NCBI RefSeq assembly: GCF_002251435.1
Contig: NZ_NPJI01000091.1
Span: 22,204-86,203 of the forward strand
DNA length: 64,000 nt
From: Prevotella sp. P2-180
GTDB taxonomy: Bacteria; Bacteroidota; Bacteroidia; Bacteroidales; Bacteroidaceae
Direction of reading: 5' to 3'
The notes under the pieces are model-generated. The model saw only the letters and a list, made by a program, of their open reading frames with translations. It ran no database searches and was not told the DNA's origin. Positions within the stretch are counted from its first letter, which is position 1, and each line of letters opens with the position of its first letter. The translations under genes were made by a program, and so were the position numbers. This document shows positions 1 through 8,641 of this stretch, one piece after another.

Positions 1-213
1 TTAGGAAGAAGTATTGGCGATTTTAAGGCTGTTATCAAGGCTCGTATGGCATTCAAGGCATGGAAAAACGACTTCAGACACGACCGGGAGACTATTCAGA
101 GCACAGCCAACGTAGACGCAGTTCCAGAACGTATATGCATCTCCATACTATGGCAGTACTACATAAAAAGAAACAAGACATTCCGTCAAATAATTGACCT
201 GGTGAAAAGTTGA
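1..213 (+). CDS. Glycosyltransferase family 2, C-terminal end (partial)
   Basis: The frame is open from the first base and stops at TGA 211-213, giving the last 70 residues of a protein that begins outside the window. The readable part contains KAWKNDFRHDRE and ICISILWQYYIKRNKTF. From memory this resembles the C-terminal tail of Bacteroidales family 2 glycosyltransferases. The catalytic GT-A domain is not visible, so the call rests on tail resemblance only. The stop codon sits inside a small palindrome (GTTGAC, 5 bases, GTCAAC) at 209-225 that belongs to a dispersed intergenic motif. Confidence 0.5.
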   Translation, partial: LGRSIGDFKAVIKARMAFKAWKNDFRHDRETIQSTANVDAVPERICISILWQYYIKRNKTFRQIIDLVKS

Positions 214-225
214 CAACTCGTCAAC
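209..225. repeat. GTTGAC...GTCAAC palindrome, dispersed motif copy
   Basis: GTTGAC at 209-214 and GTCAAC at 220-225 form a short inverted repeat overlapping the stop codon of the partial glycosyltransferase. Related strings occur after other genes, near 1883, 21278, 39560 and 51121. There is no T-tract, so it is not a classical terminator. Confidence 0.5.
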
Positions 226-363
226 TCTAATTGCGTTAATTATTAAGTTAATTTTTATTTCATGTTATATGTGTAACAGCAAACAGCCGTTAACTGCAAA
301 TATCGAACTGTTAAATTGCGACAAATGATTGACCCAAAATGCACAATTAACACATTTTGCGCA

Positions 364-371
364 TATCTTTG
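364..371 (+). promoter_or_regulatory. Bacteroidetes -7 box (TATCTTTG) for the HtrA gene
   Basis: TATCTTTG matches the Bacteroidetes sigma-70 -7 consensus TAnnTTTG and lies 45 bases before the HtrA start codon. I do not see a clear -33 TTTG at the expected distance, so the call rests on the -7 box and its position. Confidence 0.6.
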
Positions 372-416
372 CACCCGGAAAACAATAACGTGAAATAGTT
401 TTAAGTAAAATAATTA

Positions 417-1874
417 ATGATAATGAAAAAGATTTGGAATTTTATCTTACCAGCTCTAAGCTTGGTGGCCATCGCTTTTTCGGTGGCAGCTTTCAACAAG
501 GCAGAAGCTGCTCCTATCGCTGTAGGACAGCCAGTAGACTTAACTTACGCAGCCGAAAAGGCTCTACCCTCCGTTGTTCATATCAAATATGTCCAGAACT
601 CGAAGATTAAGACCGTGGACGTAGAGAGCGACCCGTTCAGCGACTTCTTCTCCGACCCATTCGGCGGCTTCTTCGGAAGGGGAAACGGCGGCACACAAAA
701 ACGCCAGGTGCAGACTCCGAAACGTGAGGCTACAGGTTCGGGAGTGATTATCTCCACAGATGGCTATATCGTGACAAACAACCATGTGGTTGAAGGAGCT
801 GACGAACTTACCGTTACACTCAACGACAATAAGGAGTACTCGGCACGCATCGTTGGTGCCGACAAAAACACAGACCTCGCTCTCATCAAGATCGACGGGA
901 AAAACCTTCCTGCCATCGCCATCGCTAACAGCGAAGACATAAAGGTGGGCGAGTGGGTATTGGCCGTGGGTAACCCTCTTGGACTTAACAACACCGTAAC
1001 AGCTGGCATCGTGAGCGCCAAGGCACGCTCGCTTGGGGCAAATGGCGTTGAGGCATTCATACAGACCGACGCGGCTATCAACCGAGGCAACTCTGGCGGT
1101 GCGCTTGTAAACGTGAAGGGAGAATTGGTGGGCATCAATGCTGCACTGTATTCTCAGACTGGTTCATACAGCGGTTATGGTTTTGCCATCCCAACTACCA
1201 TTATGAATAAGGTTGTAGCCGACCTGAAGCAATATGGCACTGTTCAGCGTGCAGTGATCGGTATCCAGGGTGGCGATGTGAAGAACTTTATCGACATGCA
1301 GAAAGAAGAAGGCAAAGAAGTGGACTTCGGCACCATGGAAGGTGTGTACATCGACAAGGTGACTGACGACGGAGCCGCTGCTGACGCTGGACTGAAAAAG
1401 GGCGACGTGATTGTGGCTGTCGACGGACAGAAAGTGACACGCATGGCTGAGCTTCAGGAGATAATTGCAAAGAAACGCCCAGGTGACAAGGTATCGCTCA
1501 CGTATATGCGTGACAAGAAGAAGCAGACAGAGACCATCACATTGAAGAACGAGCAAGGCAACACAAAGGTAGTGAAGCATGCTGACCTAGATGTACTTGG
1601 AGCTAACTTCCGCGAGATAGGAAAGGAAGTGAAGTCACAGCTCAACATCTCTTATGGACTTGAGGTGACTAAGGTGAACAAAGGAAAGATGTCTGAGGCA
1701 GGCATCAGCCGCGGATTCATCATACAAAGAGTCAACGACGAGAGCATAAAGACTATCGAGGACTTGCAAAGGGTTGTGAAAGAAGCATCCACAAGCAAGG
1801 AACCTGTGCTCTACATCCAAGGAATCTATCCTACAGGTCGCAAAGCCTATTTTGCAGTGCCTTTGGAAGAGTAA
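417..1874 (+). CDS. htrA: HtrA/DegP-family periplasmic serine protease
   Basis: This is a 485-residue protease and chaperone of the DegP/DegQ family, which degrades or refolds misfolded envelope proteins. An N-terminal signal sequence (about residues 1-31) indicates export. The trypsin-like domain carries the full catalytic triad: His123 in NNHVVEG, Asp153 in NTDLALIK and Ser226 in NRGNSGGAL. Two PDZ domains follow, at roughly 265-370 and 385-480, and the length is normal for the family. The region at about 70-92 is rich in Phe, Asp and Gly and resembles the flexible LA loop. Start ATG 417 was chosen; ATG 423 (MKKIW) is equally plausible. The gene is monocistronic, with a -7 box upstream and a strong terminator downstream. 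Confidence 0.95.
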   Translation: MIMKKIWNFILPALSLVAIAFSVAAFNKAEAAPIAVGQPVDLTYAAEKALPSVVHIKYVQNSKIKTVDVESDPFSDFFSDPFGGFFGRGNGGTQKRQVQTPKREATGSGVIISTDGYIVTNNHVVEGADELTVTLNDNKEYSARIVGADKNTDLALIKIDGKNLPAIAIANSEDIKVGEWVLAVGNPLGLNNTVTAGIVSAKARSLGANGVEAFIQTDAAINRGNSGGALVNVKGELVGINAALYSQTGSYSGYGFAIPTTIMNKVVADLKQYGTVQRAVIGIQGGDVKNFIDMQKEEGKEVDFGTMEGVYIDKVTDDGAAADAGLKKGDVIVAVDGQKVTRMAELQEIIAKKRPGDKVSLTYMRDKKKQTETITLKNEQGNTKVVKHADLDVLGANFREIGKEVKSQLNISYGLEVTKVNKGKMSEAGISRGFIIQRVNDESIKTIEDLQRVVKEASTSKEPVLYIQGIYPTGRKAYFAVPLEE

Positions 1875-1921
1875 GTATTTTAGTTGACAACCCGCAACTT
1901 GTTAATTCCTTTATTATAAAA

Positions 1922-1957
1922 AAGTGTCTTGTGTTCTTAAGCAAGACACTTTTTTTT
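1922..1957 (+). terminator. Rho-independent terminator after htrA
   Basis: A perfect 10-bp stem, AAGTGTCTTG (1922-1931) with CAAGACACTT (1942-1951), is followed directly by a run of T to 1957. It separates htrA from the signalling genes. Confidence 0.93.
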
Positions 1958-1986
1958 GAATTATGTAATTTTTTTCTTTGTTTTCT

Positions 1987-2017
1987 TTTGATAATATAAA
2001 TAAAGTTATTATCTTTG
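1987..2017 (+). promoter_or_regulatory. Promoter (-33 TTTG / -7 TATCTTTG) of the signalling run
   Basis: TTTG at 1987-1990 and TATCTTTG at 2010-2017 are separated by 19 bases, a textbook Bacteroidetes housekeeping promoter. The first start codon is 38 bases downstream. No other clear promoter was seen before the NRPS gene, consistent with one long transcript. Confidence 0.8.
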
Positions 2018-2054
2018 CAGTCGTTAATTAAAGATTATTATACAATTATCCAAT

Positions 2055-3221
2055 ATGGCAATAAAAATATTGAGCGTAGACGACGAACTTGACTTGGAGA
2101 TATTGCTAACACAATACTTCAGAAGAAAAATCCGCAAGGGCGAGTATGAGTTCACATTCGCACATAATGGCCTGGAAGCTCTCAGGTTAGTGCTTGAAAA
2201 GAAAGATTTCGACATCATTCTCAGCGATATCAATATGCCTGAGATGGACGGACTGACGCTTCTTACCAAAATCAATGAGATGCGCAATCCGGCATTGAAA
2301 TGTATCATGGTGTCAGCTTACGGTGATATGGGAAACATCCGTTCGGCCATGAACAATGGTGCTTTCGACTTCGCAACAAAACCAATAGATCTTGATGACC
2401 TTTCACGAACCATAGAAAAGGCCATCGAGGAAATTGACTTCGTGAGAAAGTCGCAGCAGGAACACAACCAGCTCGAGTCCATCAAGAGCGACCTCGCAGT
2501 GGCTGGAGAGATACAGCAGGCCATCCTGCCGCGCCGTTTCCCGCCAATGCCCGACATAGCCGATAAGGTGGACCTCTTTGCAACCATGACGCCAGCAAAG
2601 GAAGTGGGAGGCGACTTCTTCGACTTTTTCCGTATCGACGAACACCGTTTGGGCTTTGTCATTGCCGACGTCTCCGGCAAGGGTGTGCCGGCATCCATAT
2701 TCATGGCCGTCAGCCGTACCCTTCTGCGTGCCACTGGCATGAGGGGAATATCCACCAAGGAGTGTCTCGACTGTGTAAACAATATGCTCTGCAACGAGAG
2801 TGTAGACTCTATGTTCGTCACTGTCTTCTACGGCATATACAACATTCAGACCGGAACGATAGAATATACCAATGCCGGCCATAACCCTCCATACATCGTT
2901 CACGCCAATGGTTCGATAGAGGCTCTGCCCATGAGCTCCGACATCGTGGCAGGTATGTTTGAGAACATGGAATTTACTCAGAATGAGATGAAACTCGATA
3001 TGGGCGAGTCACTCGTGCTCTTCACCGACGGAGTGACTGAGGCCTTCAATACATCCGGACAGATGTTCGACGAGTCGGGCCTTGAAAACACCCTCAGACG
3101 TGTAGGGCCTACAGGAAGCGAGGAAATCTGCCAAGCCATCCTTACCGACGTCTCCATCTTTGCCGGCTATGAGCCGCAAAGCGACGACATCACTTTGATG
3201 GCAATAAAGAGGATTAAATAA
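2055..3221 (+). CDS. Response regulator with PP2C (SpoIIE/RsbU-type) phosphatase output
   Basis: The 388-residue cytoplasmic protein has an N-terminal receiver domain (about 1-125) with the acidic pair Asp9-Asp10, phosphoacceptor Asp58 in SDINMPEMDG, Ser87 and Lys109. A helical linker (about 130-160) leads into a PP2C-type Ser/Thr phosphatase domain with metal-binding aspartates in GGDFFD (Asp187), DVSGKG (Asp205), TDGVTE and SDDIT. Such proteins usually dephosphorylate an anti-sigma-factor antagonist or a related regulator under control of a histidine kinase. Two kinase-like genes lie downstream in the same direction and are the obvious input candidates. No anti-sigma/antagonist pair is visible nearby, so the phosphatase substrate is unknown. 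Confidence 0.93.
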   Translation: MAIKILSVDDELDLEILLTQYFRRKIRKGEYEFTFAHNGLEALRLVLEKKDFDIILSDINMPEMDGLTLLTKINEMRNPALKCIMVSAYGDMGNIRSAMNNGAFDFATKPIDLDDLSRTIEKAIEEIDFVRKSQQEHNQLESIKSDLAVAGEIQQAILPRRFPPMPDIADKVDLFATMTPAKEVGGDFFDFFRIDEHRLGFVIADVSGKGVPASIFMAVSRTLLRATGMRGISTKECLDCVNNMLCNESVDSMFVTVFYGIYNIQTGTIEYTNAGHNPPYIVHANGSIEALPMSSDIVAGMFENMEFTQNEMKLDMGESLVLFTDGVTEAFNTSGQMFDESGLENTLRRVGPTGSEEICQAILTDVSIFAGYEPQSDDITLMAIKRIK

Positions 3222-3244
3222 TACCTCGATACATTGAATGAAAC

Positions 3245-4813
3245 TTGAATAATAATTATAGAAACGTGAGATACAACAAGGCTATAACATACATTTTGGG
3301 CTTGTCCACTGTCGCATTGGCGGGAGTGGCTTACGAGCTATATTGCGACAATAACCAACTCAAGGCCGACATTAACGAGCTTCGTGCTAATATTTCAAAG
3401 TATGAGCAACGTGACGGTAATTCTTTTGTAGTGGAAAGAATCAGCAAGCAAATGGAAGATATAGCCTATCAGCAGATGGATATCTCCGACAAACGCCGAG
3501 AGGAAGCTCTATTCCAAATGAGGGTGGCAGACGAAATGCGATCCAAGGCTGAAAGCGAACAGCGAAAAGCAGAGGAATTTGCACGTAATGTGGTGGAGGC
3601 AAGAAATATGGCAGAGCAACAAAAAGAACTTGCCGTTACACAGCAAATCAAAGCCGAATATGCACGTAACGTGGCCGATACGCTTAGCTACATCGCACTC
3701 GGACGTTCGCTCGCATCTCTCTCCTCAACACAGTATCTCGCTGGAAACAAAGACGCTTCAGCTCTTCTCGCTTACGCTGCGTGGAAATTTACTTCAAGTT
3801 ATAAGGGAAATGTTAATATACCTGTCATTTTCAAGTCGTTAAGCCAAAATAGCGGAAGCTTCTCTTCAAGTCTTATACACAAGGGCGGAGTATCAAAAAT
3901 CATACCTCTTGACAATAAAGGTCATTTCGTGTCTGTTAGCAGATATGGAGAAATAACAAAGTGGAGACACATATCGGGAATATGGGAAAAACATCTTCTG
4001 GCAAGCGACAATAGTTGCAGCTACCGCGATGTCTGCACTGATTCTGACGGGGTAATATATGCGCTGAGTTTCAATGGTAAACTGCAGTCTGTGGCCAACG
4101 GACAAGTGGCGCAGCCTTTCATACTGCCCGAAAAGACCGGCTGGACACATATCTGCCGAATCTCATCCAACCGACTTCTCCTCGTGGCAAAGGCGAGACT
4201 CTATCTATTTGACACCGTGAAAAGACAGATAGTGAAAAACATTGATATGCCACAGAACATCACAGCCATAGGCAAACGTGAAGGAAACGTTTTGGTCTTC
4301 GGCGAAAAATCTAAGGCATGGCAAGTGAACTCCGTTGGAAAAATTACTCCTGAGGACATAAGAGTGAATGGAGAGATAACGGCATACACTTGGTCTAAAG
4401 ACAAACAAAGGGCTTCTGTGGGTACTGAAAACGGCGATATCTTCATACTAGACGCCAATGGCAACAGTTTACGAAAACTCGTTGGACACAGTTCACGCAT
4501 AACCGACCTGCTCTTCAAAGACGACTTCCTCTTCTCTGCAAGTTACGACCGAGTGGTGAACCTTTGGGACGCAAACGCCACAAACAGCGAGGCTGTGGCC
4601 CTAAAAGACTATTCGTCGTGGCTCTATTGCCTATGCAGTGCCGACCAGAACTCCATCTTTGTTGGATCACAGTCGGGTGCCGTCTCTCGTATTGTAGTGT
4701 CGCCGTCAGAAATGGCAGCCACCGTACATTCAAGCCTCAAACGTGACTTCACAGACGATGAGTGGTCTTATTATGTGGGTGACAATGTTCCGAAAATAAA
4801 ACTTAAAGACTGA
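3245..4813 (+). CDS. Membrane-anchored coiled-coil protein with WD40-like propeller
   Basis: This 522-residue protein has one N-terminal membrane helix (about residues 12-32). A long charged coiled coil (about 35-150, rich in E, Q, A and R) follows, then a C-terminal beta propeller (about 200-510) with WD-type repeats such as VSVSRYGEITKWRH and FSASYDRVVNLWDAN. Propellers of this kind act as protein scaffolds. The start is uncertain: the frame opens at TTG 3245, with GTG 3266 as the alternative. A five-codon frame (ATG 3239 to TAA 3253) overlaps it. The gene sits between a response regulator and a propeller-containing kinase-like protein, so a scaffolding role in that pathway is likely but inferred. 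Confidence 0.75.
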   Translation: MNNNYRNVRYNKAITYILGLSTVALAGVAYELYCDNNQLKADINELRANISKYEQRDGNSFVVERISKQMEDIAYQQMDISDKRREEALFQMRVADEMRSKAESEQRKAEEFARNVVEARNMAEQQKELAVTQQIKAEYARNVADTLSYIALGRSLASLSSTQYLAGNKDASALLAYAAWKFTSSYKGNVNIPVIFKSLSQNSGSFSSSLIHKGGVSKIIPLDNKGHFVSVSRYGEITKWRHISGIWEKHLLASDNSCSYRDVCTDSDGVIYALSFNGKLQSVANGQVAQPFILPEKTGWTHICRISSNRLLLVAKARLYLFDTVKRQIVKNIDMPQNITAIGKREGNVLVFGEKSKAWQVNSVGKITPEDIRVNGEITAYTWSKDKQRASVGTENGDIFILDANGNSLRKLVGHSSRITDLLFKDDFLFSASYDRVVNLWDANATNSEAVALKDYSSWLYCLCSADQNSIFVGSQSGAVSRIVVSPSEMAATVHSSLKRDFTDDEWSYYVGDNVPKIKLKD

Positions 4814-4822
4814 TATTGGCTT

Positions 4823-7783
4823 ATGAAAAGGATATACTGCATCATCATATTAATATGGACGCTCGTTGCCGTAGAAACAAGGGCGGCCGTGGGACACCCT
4901 TTCTTTGTCAACTTCACTACAGACGACTACGGAGCCCACAACCGCAACTTCGACATACTCAGCGACGACGAGGGTCGTGTGTATGTTGCTAACTTTGAAG
5001 GACTGCTCTGCTATGACCAGTCAAAGTGGACCATAATACATGCACCAGGCATTTTCCGAATTACACGCCTCTTCAAAGACCATAACGGACGAATATGGGT
5101 AGGAGGATACAACGTATTTGGATATCTTTCCTCGGCAAAGAACGGAGAACTGAAACTTAAAACCGTTTTTTCGCGCGATAACAAAGGATTCATCGGCGAA
5201 GTGACAGACATCAGCGAGAAAGACGGTAAGATTTGCATCGAGACATCCATTGGCACCGCTGGACTGGAAGACAACTGCATGGATGGATACAAAATATCGA
5301 AGACGCCATCAGACAATCCGCAACTCTACTCCGGAGTGAAGGTTAACGAGAGCATTAAGCTAAGTGACGGATGTACTGTACTCGCTACCGCCGGACTCGG
5401 CGTTGTGGTCCTTTCTGCAGATGGCAGTAAAAAATATCATCTCTCTGAACGTGGTGGACTGTGTAACGACAATGTAAACGCCGTCTTCGCAGATAAATAC
5501 GGTAACCTTTGGGGAGCTACCGACGATGGCATCTTCCTTGCAGACGTTTATACGGCCTATACATCTTTTCAAGCAACCGACGGTCTTCTTGGCGAGGTTC
5601 TGTCCATCTGTCAGACACCCGTAGGACTCTATGTCGGAACGTTGCGCGGACTCTTTATCAAGCGTGACAACGCCTTCGAAAGGGTAGGCAAAATAGACAA
5701 CGCCTGCTGGAACCTGTGTCTCGACAAGCAGCGCAGGCTATGTGCATCAACTGCTGGAGGAATCTATATTATAAATGGCAATAATATCAGTCAGTTATCC
5801 AACAAACATACAATAGCTGTATGTCCGTTAGATAACGGCAGTTTCTACGCAGGCGAAATAGATGGAGTTTTCCTTATCGACAAGTCAGGCAACCGCCGCA
5901 AGGTGAATACCATAGAAAAAGCCACCACATTCTCACTCACACCCGACGGAAACCTTTGGGTGCGAAATATCTACGGACAAGTATTCAGATGTACAGGCGA
6001 TTTCAGCAAACTCAACGAGATTCTGCCCAAAGATGGCAATAAACCGGCTGAACGCTACAACTATAGCCTTATAGAACACAATGGTGAGATAAACGTCATA
6101 GGACGCATAGGAGTGTTTAAATGGGACGAAAAGACACAGTCGCTGCAAAAAACCGAAGTCGGAAAGCAAAACAATATCAACTATAGCTTTCCGCAACTTG
6201 CACTCTTCGACAATTTAGACCGGTTTTGGTCTACCAACAACGAAGGTCGCGAACTAATGGTTTTCTCGAATACCACAGACTACACTATGTTAAACCAACT
6301 GCTACGCCCAGTCCACAAACTCAATGTCCGCTCGCTTGAGATCGATGGTAATTATGCCTGGGCAGGAGGTAATTTTGGCCTTATCTGTTGGAATTCTGAA
6401 TATCGCGACACCGACTTCAGTCACAAAACAAAAGTGTATATCCGCAGCATCGTCATGAACAACGACTCAGTTATCTGGGGCGGATTCAACAAGGGCGACA
6501 AGCTCGAACCAAGCCTTCCTTTCAGTGAACTGGATTTTGAGAGCGACGTTCAAAGTGTCACCATATATTTTTCCACTGACATGCTCTCCACCATCGGTGA
6601 CACAGAGTACAGATATCGCCTCGACAAAAGCCAGCAGTGGTCGGCATGGAGCAATACTCCATACGCCACACTTTCAAATCCACGTTCAGGCCATTACACC
6701 TTCGAGGTTATGGCTCGCGACCGCTACGGACGTCTCGTCGATAGTGCAAAGGTGGAACTCATGGTACACTATCCCATCTATCTCCGTTGGTATTTCATCC
6801 TGCTCTATGTCCTTATGCTCGCCATCTTCGTTGTGATGTTCATACGCTGGCGCATGGCACGACTACTTAAGGAAAAGATTAGGCTGGAAAACATCGTCGA
6901 GGAACGTACCTCGCAGATAAGACAGCAGAAAGACGAAATCGAAGAGAAGTCAAACAGCCTCGAAAAAGCACTCGAAGAACTCAACGCCGCACAATACCAA
7001 CTTCTCCGCCAGGAGAGAATGGCCACCGTCGGAACTCTCACAAAGGGACTGGTTGACCGAATACTCAACCCGATGAACTACGTCAACAACTTCTCTCACA
7101 TGAGTCTCGGACTGCTCAAGGACATAAAGGAAAATCTTGAAGACGACGAGGAAAAGATGACTCCCGACAACTACGATGACTGTCTCGACATCGTCGACAT
7201 GCTACATACCAACCTCTCCAAGATAGAGGAACACGGAGTCAATACCACCCGAATATTGAAGGCCATGGAGGAAATGCTCAAGGAACGCAAGTGCAACCTC
7301 GAGTCCACCGACCTCTCGGCTCTATGCCGCAAGAATATTGAGATGACACAGTCGTACTACGCCAAGGAACTGGCAGAAGCCTGCATCACCATAGAGTCGG
7401 CAGGACTCGATACGCCACACACCGCACGAGTGGACGCCGAACAGATAAGTCGTGTGGTGATGAGCATGATAGGCAATAGCATCTACGCCGTGACAAAGAA
7501 ATACCGCCTGAAACCATATTCGCCCATCGTACGCCTCACAATATCACCGTCGGCCACAGAGGGTTGGGTAGACATCGGCATCTACGACAATGGCATCGGC
7601 ATCGAGTCAACCATCATCGACAATGTGTTTGACCCATTCTTCACCACCAAGACCACAGCCGAGGCAGTGGGTGTGGGCTTGTACCTCAGCCGAGAGATAG
7701 TGCTTAACCATGGCGGTGAGATAACAGTAGAGTCAAAGAAAGAGGTGGAGACGAAGTTCACCATCTCACTTCCCCAAGAATAA
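4823..7783 (+). CDS. Propeller sensor histidine kinase-like protein with Asp in place of the phosphoacceptor His
   Basis: The 986-residue protein has a signal sequence and periplasmic two-component-regulator propeller repeats (about 25-560), for example YGNLWGATDDGIFLA. A Y_Y_Y-type domain (about 560-650) precedes one membrane helix (about 657-680), a coiled coil, a DHp-like region and a C-terminal HATPase. The N box (GNSIYAV) and G boxes (YDNGIGI, VGVGLYLS) look intact. The H box reads LVDRILNP: Asp745 stands where the next gene has His (IVHEIRNP). It therefore probably binds ATP but cannot autophosphorylate on the usual residue. It may act as a sensor or allosteric partner of the adjacent intact kinase. 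It is not a hybrid kinase: no receiver or AraC domain is fused. Confidence 0.85.
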   Translation: MKRIYCIIILIWTLVAVETRAAVGHPFFVNFTTDDYGAHNRNFDILSDDEGRVYVANFEGLLCYDQSKWTIIHAPGIFRITRLFKDHNGRIWVGGYNVFGYLSSAKNGELKLKTVFSRDNKGFIGEVTDISEKDGKICIETSIGTAGLEDNCMDGYKISKTPSDNPQLYSGVKVNESIKLSDGCTVLATAGLGVVVLSADGSKKYHLSERGGLCNDNVNAVFADKYGNLWGATDDGIFLADVYTAYTSFQATDGLLGEVLSICQTPVGLYVGTLRGLFIKRDNAFERVGKIDNACWNLCLDKQRRLCASTAGGIYIINGNNISQLSNKHTIAVCPLDNGSFYAGEIDGVFLIDKSGNRRKVNTIEKATTFSLTPDGNLWVRNIYGQVFRCTGDFSKLNEILPKDGNKPAERYNYSLIEHNGEINVIGRIGVFKWDEKTQSLQKTEVGKQNNINYSFPQLALFDNLDRFWSTNNEGRELMVFSNTTDYTMLNQLLRPVHKLNVRSLEIDGNYAWAGGNFGLICWNSEYRDTDFSHKTKVYIRSIVMNNDSVIWGGFNKGDKLEPSLPFSELDFESDVQSVTIYFSTDMLSTIGDTEYRYRLDKSQQWSAWSNTPYATLSNPRSGHYTFEVMARDRYGRLVDSAKVELMVHYPIYLRWYFILLYVLMLAIFVVMFIRWRMARLLKEKIRLENIVEERTSQIRQQKDEIEEKSNSLEKALEELNAAQYQLLRQERMATVGTLTKGLVDRILNPMNYVNNFSHMSLGLLKDIKENLEDDEEKMTPDNYDDCLDIVDMLHTNLSKIEEHGVNTTRILKAMEEMLKERKCNLESTDLSALCRKNIEMTQSYYAKELAEACITIESAGLDTPHTARVDAEQISRVVMSMIGNSIYAVTKKYRLKPYSPIVRLTISPSATEGWVDIGIYDNGIGIESTIIDNVFDPFFTTKTTAEAVGVGLYLSREIVLNHGGEITVESKKEVETKFTISLPQE

Positions 7784-7798
7784 CTAAATGCAACTAAT

Positions 7799-8638
7799 AT
7801 GGAAACAGTAGAAGAATTGAAACAACAGTTGAGAAATCTTCAAGACCAACTAAAGCAACAGGAAAAGTTGGCGTCGTTAGGTCTGCTGACTGCGGGCATC
7901 GTACACGAAATACGCAACCCGCTCAACTTCGTCATAAACTTCAGTAAACTGTCCGACACGCTGCTTAATGATCTCGGCGACGACCTCGACGATAATCTCG
8001 ACAAGCTGCCTGCAGACGATGCAGACGACATCAGCGACATCATGGCAGACCTGAGAGAAAACCTCGGAAAAATACGTGAACACGGCGAACGTGCCACAAG
8101 CATAATTCAGAACATACTTCAGTACTCCCGCGGAAAAGAAGGTGAGCGTATACCTTCTGACATCAATGCTATTGTGCATGAATACACATGGCTCGGATAC
8201 CACGCCATGCGCGCAAACTACAACGGCTTCAACGTTACTATCACTGAACAGTATGCCGAAGCTCTGCCGCCGATAGCCGTAGTCCCACAAGACATCAGCC
8301 GCGCCTTACTCAATGTGGTCAACAATGCCTTCTATGCCGTATGGGAACGCCTTCAAGCCGAAGGGGATAGCTATCACCCCGAAGTAGCAATATCAACAAT
8401 AGCCGCCAACGGCGAACTATCAATCGTCATATCAGACAATGGTATAGGAATGACTCCGGAAGTGAAGGAAAAAATCTACCAGAACTTCTTTACCACCAAA
8501 CCACTCGGACAAGGCACAGGACTCGGTATGTCTATCACCCGCAACATCATCAATCAGCACAACGGCCGCATAGAGTTCGACTCGGTGGAACATTCCGGAA
8601 CGTGTTTCACATTGATCATTCCAATCCTCAAGAAATAG
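7799..8638 (+). CDS. Cytoplasmic sensor histidine kinase
   Basis: This 279-residue kinase has no membrane segment. A short coiled coil (1-22) leads to the dimerisation/phosphoacceptor domain with His36 in GIVHEIRNPLNF. The HATPase domain (about 150-279) has an N box (VVNNAFYAV) and G boxes (ISDNGIGM, GQGTGLGMS). It resembles the C-terminal third of the preceding protein, suggesting duplication or a split pair. The likely flow is sensing by the upstream propeller protein, catalysis here, and phosphate transfer to the receiver of the PP2C protein at the head of the run. That order is inferred from gene arrangement. Confidence 0.92.
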   Translation: METVEELKQQLRNLQDQLKQQEKLASLGLLTAGIVHEIRNPLNFVINFSKLSDTLLNDLGDDLDDNLDKLPADDADDISDIMADLRENLGKIREHGERATSIIQNILQYSRGKEGERIPSDINAIVHEYTWLGYHAMRANYNGFNVTITEQYAEALPPIAVVPQDISRALLNVVNNAFYAVWERLQAEGDSYHPEVAISTIAANGELSIVISDNGIGMTPEVKEKIYQNFFTTKPLGQGTGLGMSITRNIINQHNGRIEFDSVEHSGTCFTLIIPILKK

Positions 8639-8641
8639 TAG

